A stretch of DNA of 64,000 bases from an uncultured bacterium (GTDB lineage Bacteria; Cyanobacteriota; Vampirovibrionia; Gastranaerophilales; Gastranaerophilaceae): assembly GCA_905215335.1 (NCBI GenBank), contig CAJMPQ010000002.1, positions 196,321 through 260,320 on the forward strand, in the 5' to 3' direction. Below are positions 54,242-62,480 of this stretch, one piece after another. The notes under the pieces were generated by a model. The model did no database searches and was not told where the DNA came from. It saw nothing but the letters and a program-made list of their open reading frames with translations. The position numbers and the translations under genes were made by a program. Position 1 is the first letter of the stretch, and every line of letters starts with the position of its first letter.

Positions 54242-55192
54242 TTAGTCGCCTTTGGAGAATAGTTTTTCTATAATGTTTGAAAATCCATCTTGAGTTACTG
54301 ATGATGTTATTGCATTAGCATGTTGTTTTACGGAATTGTGCGCATTTCCCATTGCTACAGCTAAGCCACCTTTACCTCTTACAAAATCCAGCATTTCAAT
54401 ATCATTTGAAGAGTCGCCTATAACCATTGCGTTTTGTGGATTTATTTTCAATGATCTAAGTAGAAAGTCGATTGCTTTGTCTTTTGAGACCCATTTATTT
54501 TGAAATTCAAGTAAATTTGGACCTGAAGAATTTATTTTTAAATCAGGTATGTGAGCGTTATTGAACGAATCAATTATTGCTTTTTGATTATAATTTGGAC
54601 AGTTTTTAACGTCTGTTTTGTATATGACTGCTTTATGTAATTTATTATTTTTTAATAAATTATCAAAAGATGGAACTTGTTCAATTAGAAATTTTGCTTT
54701 CCAAGGAAATTGGATTTTACTTGTTGAATATGGGTGTTCATTAAAATACATAATCAAGTGTGAGTTTTTGTCTTTTTTACGTATTGAGTTAAACCAAGTA
54801 ACAAGTTTTTTGGCTGCTTTGGGAGATATAACATTTTCAAAGAAAGGAATACCTTTATTATTGATAAGACTACCTCCTTGAAGTGTTATTGTATAATCCG
54901 GATTATGAGAGAATTGTTCAATAATAGGTAGAGTATCTTGATAGCAGCGTGCAGTTGTTAGTACTACTGGGATTCCTTTTTTATGCAAAAAGTTTATTGA
55001 ATCAATGGTTTTTTTACTCAATAAATCACTATGTTCACTTATTGTTCCATCAATATCTGAAAAAATAATTTTTATACTGTTGGTTAAAGCTTTTTGTGGT
55101 GCTGTTATTTTTGATAAACCTTTAAAATTTTGTTCATATTTTTTATTTGTGCATGAAAGATTTGATGCTGTATTTATTCCTGTTATACGCAT
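54242..55192 (-). CDS. HAD-superfamily (Cof-type) phosphatase with N-terminal tag region
   Basis: Residues about 40-316 are a Cof/YbiV-like haloacid-dehalogenase phosphatase. Motif I is FSDIDGTIS (Asp46/Asp48), motif II is VLTTAR, the motif III Lys is in WVSKDKAIDFLLRSL, and motif IV is MVIGDSSNDIEML. Substrates in this group are sugar phosphates or flavin/pyridoxal phosphates. The first 38 residues are not part of the enzyme and contain EQNFKGLSKI (Phe23). They match the short tag seen at the start of other proteins in this window. It is the last of four minus-strand genes after tRNA-Asp. Confidence 0.88.
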   Translation of the reverse strand: MRITGINTASNLSCTNKKYEQNFKGLSKITAPQKALTNSIKIIFSDIDGTISEHSDLLSKKTIDSINFLHKKGIPVVLTTARCYQDTLPIIEQFSHNPDYTITLQGGSLINNKGIPFFENVISPKAAKKLVTWFNSIRKKDKNSHLIMYFNEHPYSTSKIQFPWKAKFLIEQVPSFDNLLKNNKLHKAVIYKTDVKNCPNYNQKAIIDSFNNAHIPDLKINSSGPNLLEFQNKWVSKDKAIDFLLRSLKINPQNAMVIGDSSNDIEMLDFVRGKGGLAVAMGNAHNSVKQHANAITSSVTQDGFSNIIEKLFSKGD

Positions 55193-55352
55193 TATTTAAA
55201 CTCCTATTATCTCCTAACCATAGTAAATGACTTATTGTCTCTATTTCTTTAAATGAATCCCCCTACATATGCTTGTAAATCCTAGCATAAATTAAAAATA
55301 TAATATACTTTTATATATACTATTATTAATACTTTTTTACATTTAGTTAGAT

Positions 55353-56192
55353 TTATTTCTTTTCTAGCGCATTGAGTTTATTATCCTGTTCAATTTTTAC
55401 AATAATTGATTTTATATATTTATCAAGTGGAGTATTATTTGAATAGTCAGCTTTTACTACTATATTAACTCTATTTTCTTCTATTAATTTTAGAGCGATA
55501 TCTTTTTTTCCTTTTTTACTTGAATTATATACGGCTATTGAATGTCCTCCATTAACTTTTACTGTTTTCATTGCTGGAATATCTGTTTCCCCATCTCCAA
55601 TGAATACCATATTAGTAAATGGTACAGCTCTATCTTCTTGTTTTACGTAGGCATTAATTGTTTTGTTATCATTTATATCACAACAGCCTTTGTTTATTCT
55701 ATAAAGATATTGAGTTTTTGAGGTGTAATTCACAACATTTGCAGGCCAAATAGGGATTCCATTGGCATCATATATATAGGCTGAAGCAAATATGCATTCA
55801 AAATTTTTACCAATGGATGTGCATTCAATAATTTCTTTTAAACCGGATGATATTATGTAATGCTTAATTTCAATACCATGTTTTTTCCCGTATTCATTTA
55901 TTCTAGAAAACCAGGTTTCAACGCCTTTGTAAAATTTTACAGTTTTTCCGTATTCACAAAATGCATCTTTGGTGAATGGAATTTTTTTATTGTAAGCTTC
56001 ATCTATCATTAGTTTCATATATGCAAGGTTAGTATCTGCAAAATTATCTTTTGCAAATTTGTTTGATTTTACCCAAAATTTGGCAGGCGACGTTTTTAAA
56101 TTCTCCATAAATCCATATTCTTGCATGTTTTTAGGTGATAGTGTTCCATCAAAGTCATAGCATATTGCCATTGGAATTAGCTTTTTCTTCAT
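55353..56192 (-). CDS. HAD-superfamily hydrolase (phosphoserine-phosphatase-like)
   Basis: A 279-residue HAD protein with motif I CYDFDGTLSP (Asp14/Asp16), motif II YIISSGLKE, and motif IV FIGDGETDIPAM. The insert between motifs I and II (about 80 residues, helical) fits a C1-cap. The C-terminal 60 residues are an extension beyond a standard HAD core. The substrate is unknown. Unlike its neighbour it has no N-terminal tag. Spacing to the gene upstream (56262) is 69 bases. Confidence 0.88.
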   Translation of the reverse strand: MKKKLIPMAICYDFDGTLSPKNMQEYGFMENLKTSPAKFWVKSNKFAKDNFADTNLAYMKLMIDEAYNKKIPFTKDAFCEYGKTVKFYKGVETWFSRINEYGKKHGIEIKHYIISSGLKEIIECTSIGKNFECIFASAYIYDANGIPIWPANVVNYTSKTQYLYRINKGCCDINDNKTINAYVKQEDRAVPFTNMVFIGDGETDIPAMKTVKVNGGHSIAVYNSSKKGKKDIALKLIEENRVNIVVKADYSNNTPLDKYIKSIIVKIEQDNKLNALEKK

Positions 56193-56261
56193 AAAATTTC
56201 CTCGTTATTTTATCTTATTGTATTCTTGAAAATTTTATAGAGCAAGTTTTTGAATAAATAT

Positions 56262-56978
56262 TTAAGACTTGTTTGGTTTTAATAATTCTTTTATTTGAAA
56301 TTGAGGAAATGTATTTTTTAAAATTTTTAGGGCTTGTGGTGTAATTTCCGGTTCTCCAATATCGTTACAATTTATGGCAATATTATAGTCTTTGGGAATT
56401 TGAAAAAATTTATTGTATTCGGATTTGAGTTTAATTTCAAAATTTGGAGCATAGTCTACAAATCCAAGCCAAGGATCCATTATTATTGTTTTATGTAATT
56501 TACCAAGCCTTTCAAAAAATGGGACTTCGCCATCAAGTGAAATTATTTGAATAGCGTGATCTATATTACCTTTTAGATAGCCATTTGAATCAATAAGGGT
56601 CATTTCAGCTTTTTTTGATTTGATTCCATTTATATTACATATAAGCTTACAAATTTTAGAAAAATCTCCGCAATTAGCTAATCTGAAGTCTTTTATTCCT
56701 TCTACTAATTTTATATAAAAGAGTTCTGGGAATTTTTCGTTATATAACTTCCAAGCCGGATCTCTAACTAGGTTTTGTATGTTTTTGTATAAATAATGTG
56801 TATATTTTTGAAATTTTATATCTTTTTTTGCTGATTCGAATTCAGATACTTTAGTTGAAGATATTGCTGGAAATTCTTTATCAATTAGTCTGCAAATTTT
56901 ATCTAAATCTCGTATTGTTTTATTTCGAGAAGTGAATATAGGAGTATTACTTTGTATAGTAGGTGGTTTTATATCCAT
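56262..56978 (-). CDS. Tagged protein with Cys-His-Asp triad, papain/transglutaminase-like
   Basis: A 238-residue protein without signal peptide. The N-terminus SNTPIFTSRN (Phe15) is the tag motif. The rest fits a cysteine-protease/transglutaminase-type core: LANCGDFSKICKL (Cys103 at the start of a helix), NIDHAIQIISL (His141) and IIMDPWLGFVD (Asp168). Cys-helix, His-strand and a DPW Asp-strand are the order seen in several effector-type proteases and in transglutaminase-like enzymes. Activity is inferred, not shown. It begins 9 bases after the gene at 56988 ends. Confidence 0.7.
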   Translation of the reverse strand: MDIKPPTIQSNTPIFTSRNKTIRDLDKICRLIDKEFPAISSTKVSEFESAKKDIKFQKYTHYLYKNIQNLVRDPAWKLYNEKFPELFYIKLVEGIKDFRLANCGDFSKICKLICNINGIKSKKAEMTLIDSNGYLKGNIDHAIQIISLDGEVPFFERLGKLHKTIIMDPWLGFVDYAPNFEIKLKSEYNKFFQIPKDYNIAINCNDIGEPEITPQALKILKNTFPQFQIKELLKPNKS

Positions 56979-56987
56979 ATTATTCGT

Positions 56988-57554
56988 TTAATTATTTATT
57001 TCGTCGTATTGGTTAATGTTGAATTTTTCAAATGTGTTTTCTAGAATTTCTCTTTTTGATAAATTTTTTTTGAGTTGTTGTTCTATTTTTATATTTGATA
57101 ACAATACTTCATCGCTTGCGCTGTTATATCCAACATTTATTGGAGTTTTACTGTTTTTAAATGTAGAGTATGGTATGTTTAGATGTTCTAGTAGCTTTTG
57201 AAACTTAATAAAGATATCTTGGCTTTTTGTTGTGTTTTTAGAACCAATTAGTACTGCTTGTAAGTTTGGGTTTTTGAGGTCAATTAGGTTCCTCAAAGTT
57301 TGTAGGACTAATGAAAATGCATGATTGGTTTGGTTCTCTGGTGATAAATGCATCATTACTGCTTCTTGTCCGTTTGATATGATGCAAGCACTACAATCAG
57401 CAATGTTTCTTGTATATACATTAGAGGATTTTATTGTTTCTTTTATTGTCCAAGGATAATCAACAAAATTCTGTTTACCACATTTTTGAGCTAATTTATT
57501 GAATTCTGCAGAGTTAACGATTTTTATTGTTGATGTAAAACTGATATTATCCAT
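56988..57554 (-). CDS. Tagged protein, possibly CheD/CNF-like
   Basis: A 188-residue protein beginning NISFTSTIKI (Phe6, the tag motif). The segment IADCSACIISNGQEAVMMHLSPE places Cys54/Cys57 12-15 residues before His69. This recalls the Cys-17-His arrangement of CheD glutamine deamidases and CNF-type toxins. It is followed by a strand AVLIGSKN and a helix with IPYST. The resemblance is limited and the enzyme call is tentative. It is the first gene of the minus-strand run and is followed, 9 bases later, by the Cys-His-Asp protein. Confidence 0.6.
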   Translation of the reverse strand: MDNISFTSTIKIVNSAEFNKLAQKCGKQNFVDYPWTIKETIKSSNVYTRNIADCSACIISNGQEAVMMHLSPENQTNHAFSLVLQTLRNLIDLKNPNLQAVLIGSKNTTKSQDIFIKFQKLLEHLNIPYSTFKNSKTPINVGYNSASDEVLLSNIKIEQQLKKNLSKREILENTFEKFNINQYDEINN

Positions 57555-57632
57555 TTGAGAGACCTTATTTGCAATGATAAAGTCAGCTGAAATTAAAAAT
57601 TGCTATTTTATGAAGTATTTTTACGCAAAAAA

Positions 57633-57655
57633 AAAGACCTTTTAAGGTCTTTCAT
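57633..57655. terminator. Rho-independent terminator
   Basis: AAAGACCTT pairs with AAGGTCTTT, with an A run before and T-rich sequence after. On the minus strand the T run is stronger, so it probably ends the small gene at 57728. Confidence 0.8.
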
Positions 57656-57727
57656 TTATCCTATCCTAATTCTTATAATAAAATTTATCTTTCCTATATT
57701 CCTATATTCCAACGAGTTGTTAATGTT

Positions 57728-57904
57728 TTAAGCTATAAAGTTTGTTCCAAACCTATTTGCTCCGTGGAAAAATGATTGTTTCATCATTTGTGATAGTGTT
57801 TTTTTAACAATTTTTTTATCGCTTAAGTCAACTTCTTTTATTGCTTTAGATGTATCTTTATAGGCAGAACTTACTGCATCAGAAAATAATAGCATTGTAG
57901 CCAT
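57728..57904 (-). CDS. Small protein of unknown function, 58 residues
   Basis: A minus-strand ATG at 57904 preceded by GAGAGGAT opens a 58-codon frame (starts MATMLLFSDAVSSAY, ends NRFGTNFIA). It is basic and helical with no membrane span. Good ribosome site, own terminator at 57633 and a divergent position opposite the sigma28-type gene argue for a real gene. Function is unknown. Confidence 0.6.
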   Translation of the reverse strand: MATMLLFSDAVSSAYKDTSKAIKEVDLSDKKIVKKTLSQMMKQSFFHGANRFGTNFIA

Positions 57905-58066
57905 AATTTTATCCTCTCATTTTTCTCATTTAAACTAAATTTTAAATTTTCTTTTTCTTTATTTATCTCTTACATATATATAAAAACTTCCCTTAAAAAA
58001 TTATTGACTTTTTATATTCACTTTATATAAGTTTTGTTACAAATCTTAATATGTTTATTAAAATAT

Positions 58067-58093
58067 TAAAGAAAAGATTCTTCTTGCCGATAG
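58067..58093 (+). promoter_or_regulatory. Sigma28 (FliA)-like promoter
   Basis: TAAAGAAA (58067-58074), an 11-base spacer and GCCGATAG (58086-58093) match the FliA consensus TAAAGTTT-N11-GCCGATAA with exact spacing and seven of eight -10 positions. It lies 36 bases upstream of the ATG at 58130. Confidence 0.8.
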
Positions 58094-58129
58094 ACATATT
58101 AGTAAAGTTATGAAAGGAATGTTGTAACA

Positions 58130-59470
58130 ATGGGCGTACCTGCAAATACATGGAGATTATTACAGCTAACTGCAAGATTAACTTCTAATGAGTATCAAAC
58201 ACAGAGAATTTCAAATGCAAAAATGCGTTTGGCTACTCAATCTCAAGAAGCTAGTGATTCATATATTGCAGCATTAAATACTACGCAATTAACTTTCACA
58301 ACTTATGATGCTAAAGGTAATATGACAGCATCTAAATTAACAGCTGGTGTATTATATCAATATGCAGATATGAAAAATCAGTATGCATTAGTGAATACAA
58401 GTGGTCAAACTTTAGTTTCTCAATTAGATGCATTTAATTTTAAACAAGCAAATAATTTAGATGAATTCTTAGCAGCTTATGGTGTAGTAAAAGAATGGAA
58501 GTCTACTTCACTACAAGATAATTATGAAACTTTAAATAATCCTACATATAAAGGTTATATGACAGCTTGGCAACAAGCAATTCAAGAAGCAAAAGATAAG
58601 ACTTATGATGCAAATGGAGTGGAAGCAACTCCTGGTTATACATCAGATAAAGCTTGGGAACTTGTTAAATCTAAGGCTTCAGAAGAATATAACACAGCAT
58701 TAGGTGAATATAAAGATTTGCAATTAAAAATGGCTTCAGGTATTGAAGTTCCAGAAGCTGATATTCAAGCAAGTTTAGATAAAGTAAATGCGAAGAAAAA
58801 AATATATACAGATTGTATTACTTATGATAATTGGTTAATGTCTAAAGCTGCTTATGATGGTTCAGGTAATGAAACTCAGGCATATAAAGATATTCAACAA
58901 TATTATGAAGTATTAGAAGAATTTAATGCTGAATTAGAAGATTATGGTACAACCATAGAAGAAGGGTTTACATATAATGATGCAACTAAGGCTCAATGGT
59001 ATACAAATCTTTGGTATAGATTAAACGGATCTTCTTCTGAAAAAAGTTTACAAGGTAGTCAAGGTTCAATGTATCAAGTTTTGGATGAAGATACATTAAA
59101 TAACCCTGATTGGGTTCAAAAAGCAATAAAAGAAGGTACTATAACTATTGAAATGGCTTCAAATGAAGATAGTACAAATCTTATACCAGATGAAAATGAT
59201 CCAACTGTTGTAACATTACAAGGTGTAAATTGGAAATCTGTAATCTATTCATCTTGTTCTGATATTACAGAAAAGGATGATGAACAAGCAATAGCAAAAG
59301 CAGAAGCTGAATATCAAAAAGCAACTGAAGAAATCAATGCTAAAGATGAAAAATATCAATCTCAAATTAAAACATTGGAAACAGAACATACAGCGTTACA
59401 AACAGAGTATGAATCAGTTCAGTCAGCTTTAAATAAAAATATTGAAAGATCATTTAAAGCATTTTCATAA
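58130..59470 (+). CDS. Lineage-specific protein with helical ends, paralogue of the 1838 product
   Basis: A 446-residue protein with no signal peptide. The N-terminal helix (LLQLTARLTSNEYQTQRISN) and C-terminal coiled coil (EYESVQSALNKNIERSFKAFS) match those of the protein at 1838. The middle is unrelated in detail and rich in Thr/Asn/Tyr/Asp. Together with the near-perfect sigma28 promoter, conserved ends around a variable core suggest a filament, hook-associated or otherwise flagellum-exported protein. I recognise no named family; a standard flagellin N-terminus (e.g. SLRIN) is absent. Confidence 0.78.
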   Translation: MGVPANTWRLLQLTARLTSNEYQTQRISNAKMRLATQSQEASDSYIAALNTTQLTFTTYDAKGNMTASKLTAGVLYQYADMKNQYALVNTSGQTLVSQLDAFNFKQANNLDEFLAAYGVVKEWKSTSLQDNYETLNNPTYKGYMTAWQQAIQEAKDKTYDANGVEATPGYTSDKAWELVKSKASEEYNTALGEYKDLQLKMASGIEVPEADIQASLDKVNAKKKIYTDCITYDNWLMSKAAYDGSGNETQAYKDIQQYYEVLEEFNAELEDYGTTIEEGFTYNDATKAQWYTNLWYRLNGSSSEKSLQGSQGSMYQVLDEDTLNNPDWVQKAIKEGTITIEMASNEDSTNLIPDENDPTVVTLQGVNWKSVIYSSCSDITEKDDEQAIAKAEAEYQKATEEINAKDEKYQSQIKTLETEHTALQTEYESVQSALNKNIERSFKAFS

Positions 59471-59510
59471 ATATAACATAAGACTTATAAATTTATTTTC
59501 CCCTACAATT

Positions 59511-59539
59511 TTTACATTCCCTCCACTTTATAGTATAAT
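59511..59539 (+). promoter_or_regulatory. Sigma70-type promoter
   Basis: TTTACA (59511-59516), a 17-base spacer and a perfect TATAAT (59534-59539) lie 26 bases before the isocitrate dehydrogenase start. Confidence 0.75.
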
Positions 59540-59565
59540 CAATCTATTAAATGGAGGTTTTTATT

Positions 59566-60558
59566 ATGAGAACAATAACATTAATTAACGGTGATGGTAT
59601 CGGTCCTGAAATTTCAGAAAGTGTTGTGAAAATTATCAAAGCAAGTGGTTTAGAGTTAAATTGGGATATCCAAACTGCAGGTTCTGATGTTATTGAAAAA
59701 GAGGGTACTCCATTACCTCAAAGAGTTTTAGATTCAATACTCAGAAATAAAGTTGCTTTAAAAGCGCCGGTTACAACTCCAATTGGTAAAGGGTTTAGGT
59801 CTGTAAATGTTCAATTGCGTAAAACTCTTGATTTATACGCAAATCTTAGACCTTGTAAAAATCTTCCTGGGGTAGAAACCAGATTTAAAGATGTGGATTT
59901 AGTTGTTGTTAGAGAAAATACAGAGGATTTATATGCAGGAGTAGAAGAACAAGTTGATGAAAATACTGCTCATAGTATAAAAATTATAACAAGACAAGCT
60001 AGTGAAAGAATTTGTAAGTTCGCTTTTGATTATGCTGTGAAAAATAACAGGCATGAAGTTTGTGTTGTAACAAAAGCTAATATTATGAAATTGTCAGATG
60101 GATTGTTTTTAGATACATTTAGAAAAGTTTCAGAACAATATCCGCAAATAAAAGCGCGTGAAATATTAGTGGATAATTTATGTATGCAATTGGTACAAGA
60201 CCCAACTAGGTTTGATGTATTAGTTTTACCAAATTTATATGGTGATATTGTTTCCGATTTAACAGCAGGCTTGATTGGAGGTTTAGGAGTAGCACAAGGT
60301 GCAAATATAGGTTTAGATTGTGCTGTCTTTGAACCTGTGCATGGTTCTGCACCGGATATAAAAGGTCAAAATAAAGCTAATCCGACAGCTTTATTAATGT
60401 CTGCTATTGAAATGCTTAAATATATTGATGAAAATTCCTATGCTGAAAAAATTGAAAAAGCTTTATTTAAAACATTATCAGAAGGGTTTAAAACTCAAGA
60501 TTTGGGTGGAACTTTATCTACAACAGAATTTACAGATAAAATAATTTCAAATTTATAA
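59566..60558 (+). CDS. NAD-type isocitrate dehydrogenase / beta-decarboxylating dehydrogenase
   Basis: Oxidative decarboxylation of isocitrate to 2-oxoglutarate (or a related 3-hydroxyacid). Motifs: LINGDGIGPEI, the substrate loop SVNVQLRKTLDLYANLRP (Ser and three Arg), VVRENTEDLYAG, VTKANIMKLSDG, the metal-site NLYGDIVSDL and the NAD-side EPVHGSAPDI. The start is the ATG at 59566; an ATG at 59551 lies inside the GGAGG ribosome site. At 330 residues it is in the short homoisocitrate/NAD-IDH range. S/N-V-QLRK-type loops favour isocitrate over isopropylmalate. Confidence 0.9.
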   Translation: MRTITLINGDGIGPEISESVVKIIKASGLELNWDIQTAGSDVIEKEGTPLPQRVLDSILRNKVALKAPVTTPIGKGFRSVNVQLRKTLDLYANLRPCKNLPGVETRFKDVDLVVVRENTEDLYAGVEEQVDENTAHSIKIITRQASERICKFAFDYAVKNNRHEVCVVTKANIMKLSDGLFLDTFRKVSEQYPQIKAREILVDNLCMQLVQDPTRFDVLVLPNLYGDIVSDLTAGLIGGLGVAQGANIGLDCAVFEPVHGSAPDIKGQNKANPTALLMSAIEMLKYIDENSYAEKIEKALFKTLSEGFKTQDLGGTLSTTEFTDKIISNL

Positions 60559-60582
60559 GTTTAAATATAGAGATAAAAAAAT

Positions 60583-60605
60583 GGTGTTTGAGTTTATCAA
60601 ACACC
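60583..60605 (-). terminator. Rho-independent terminator
   Basis: GGTGTTTGA pairs with TCAAACACC. Reading the minus strand it is followed by a seven-T run, so it terminates the TPR gene; in the plus direction the T tract is weak. Confidence 0.85.
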
Positions 60606-60637
60606 TTTATTACCTCTTTAATATAATGTATATATCC

Positions 60638-62305
60638 TTAGATTTCGAACAGGCTGTGAAGACGATTTTGAATATCTTCTTCGTCCAGTTCTTCTGTTAA
60701 TCTGTTTAAATCAATTGCCATTTGATAGTAATTAGCTGCATCATTTGTAAAGCCCATTTCTTGACTTGCTCTACCTGCATTGAAATATGCTAATGTGTAA
60801 TTTGGATTTAGGGCAATTGCTTCTTCAAAGTATTCAAGAGCTTCTTCCGCATCCGCGAGTCCATCCAGATATAAAATGCCTAGATTATTTTGTGCATATT
60901 CATTTTCAGGATTTAACTCAACGGCTTTGTGATAAGCTACAAGTGCTTCTTCTAAGTAGTCTTTTTCCCAAAGTGCAATTCCGACTTTGGAGTAAGCTCT
61001 AAATTCATTTGGATTTAGAGTTATGGCATCGCAATATGAGCGAATAGCTTTGTCTAAATCATAATCAGCCATATAAATATCACCTAAAGCAATGTATAAA
61101 TCATAATTTTTAGGATCTAAAATTATACCGGCTTGATATGTTGAAATTGCGGCTTCAGCATTTCCTTTATTTTCCGCATAAATTGAACCTAAAGCTTGGC
61201 AAACAATAGATGTCCATTCTGCATCTGGGTTTATAGCGATGGCTTTTTGATAATGTTCGATAGCATCATCATATAATTCTGCTTTTGCGTAAGCATAGCC
61301 TAGAGAATTGTTGAAAAATGGGTTTTCAGGTTCTCTTTCTACTGCTAATTTAAACGCACTTACAGAATTTAATTTATCATTTTTTGCCATATATAGATGC
61401 CCTAGTTCATAGTAAATTTGAGCTGTATCTATATCAAATTCTAATAACTTTTCATAGCAATCTATTGCTTCTTCTGTGTTGTCTGGGAAGTATGTCTGTA
61501 AAATTGTAGCTAATTTAACAAGAATAGTTCTATTCAGCGGATTAGCTTCTAAAACTTTTCTATAGCAATCTACTGTAGTTTCTATATCTTTATTTTTAAG
61601 TGCTAAATCACCTATTTTACAGTAAAAATGTTCACTGTGAATTGTATTTTCTACAGCATTTTTATATAGTTTTTCTGCTGAGTCATACATTTTAAATTTT
61701 TCAAGAAATTTTCCAACAGTATTGTATGAAAATATTGAAACATCATTTGACATGTTTTTATAGAACATTTTCATTGTTGGTCTATCCCAAGCTAGCATGA
61801 TACTACCTGTTAGGAAATAGTATAAAAATCCTGCATAATCTTTAAATGTGCCGTTTTGCGCATTGATTTTTTGTAAAATAGATTGAGATAATATCATTCT
61901 AGGACGGCCGGAATTTAATCTGTTCATGTCAATTGCAGATTTAAATTCTTTTTCAGCGGATTGATAATCCTGTGCTAATTGCATGAAATAACCGGTGTAT
62001 AAACGAGCATCTTTATTTGTAGGAGCTAATGAAATCGCAGTTTTACATTGCTCAATTGCTGTGTTTACACTGATTTGTCCTTGTTCCCACATGAGTGTTG
62101 CCAAACGATAGTATGTTTCAGGAATCGTAGGGTCATATTTTACTGCGTCAACATAGTGCTCAATTGCTTCTTGTAAATCGTTATTTCTTTGTCCGATTAA
62201 ATATTTTTCATGAGCTACTCTTGCTTTTTCTAACGAGTCCTGTGCTCTCTCTTTATTTTCTAAATTGTCTGTGCCTATCATTGGCATTAAAACTTGTTCT
62301 GACAT
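60638..62305 (-). CDS. TPR-repeat protein
   Basis: A cytoplasmic protein of about 555 residues consisting almost entirely of tetratricopeptide repeats, around 12-13 units (e.g. YYELGHLYMAKNDKLNSVSAF, AQNNLGILYLDGLADAEEALEYF). It acts as a protein-interaction scaffold; partners are unknown. The start is placed at the ATG encoding MSEQVLMP, 10 bases downstream of TTGGAGC, rather than an upstream TTG in the same frame. Monocistronic and well terminated. Repeats around 310-520 are the most regular. Confidence 0.9.
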   Translation of the reverse strand: MSEQVLMPMIGTDNLENKERAQDSLEKARVAHEKYLIGQRNNDLQEAIEHYVDAVKYDPTIPETYYRLATLMWEQGQISVNTAIEQCKTAISLAPTNKDARLYTGYFMQLAQDYQSAEKEFKSAIDMNRLNSGRPRMILSQSILQKINAQNGTFKDYAGFLYYFLTGSIMLAWDRPTMKMFYKNMSNDVSIFSYNTVGKFLEKFKMYDSAEKLYKNAVENTIHSEHFYCKIGDLALKNKDIETTVDCYRKVLEANPLNRTILVKLATILQTYFPDNTEEAIDCYEKLLEFDIDTAQIYYELGHLYMAKNDKLNSVSAFKLAVEREPENPFFNNSLGYAYAKAELYDDAIEHYQKAIAINPDAEWTSIVCQALGSIYAENKGNAEAAISTYQAGIILDPKNYDLYIALGDIYMADYDLDKAIRSYCDAITLNPNEFRAYSKVGIALWEKDYLEEALVAYHKAVELNPENEYAQNNLGILYLDGLADAEEALEYFEEAIALNPNYTLAYFNAGRASQEMGFTNDAANYYQMAIDLNRLTEELDEEDIQNRLHSLFEI

Positions 62306-62427
62306 TTTGAAGCTCCAATACAATATATAGATTTACATGTTATTTCGATTGTGAATTTTATATCTTTAATAATCTTCATAAAATCTCATACATTTGTACT
62401 AGATAGCTGAGGATATTTTTGCACAAT

Positions 62428-62460
62428 AAAAAAGCTCCGATTTGATAATCGAAGCTTTTT
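62428..62460 (-). terminator. Rho-independent terminator
   Basis: AAAAAGCTCCGATT pairs with AATCGAAGCTTTTT with one mismatch, T run in both directions. It ends the membrane protein at 62481. Confidence 0.85.
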
Positions 62461-62480
62461 TATAAATATAAGTTTTTTTA

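Noticed and set aside
54242..57554. Toxin-antitoxin or defence island
   Set aside because: None of the four proteins shows a nuclease, antitoxin or defence-associated motif; the cluster is better described as tagged and HAD-type accessory proteins.
59551..59565. Upstream ATG start for isocitrate dehydrogenase
   Set aside because: This ATG is part of the ATGGAGG ribosome binding site; the family N-terminus begins at 59566.
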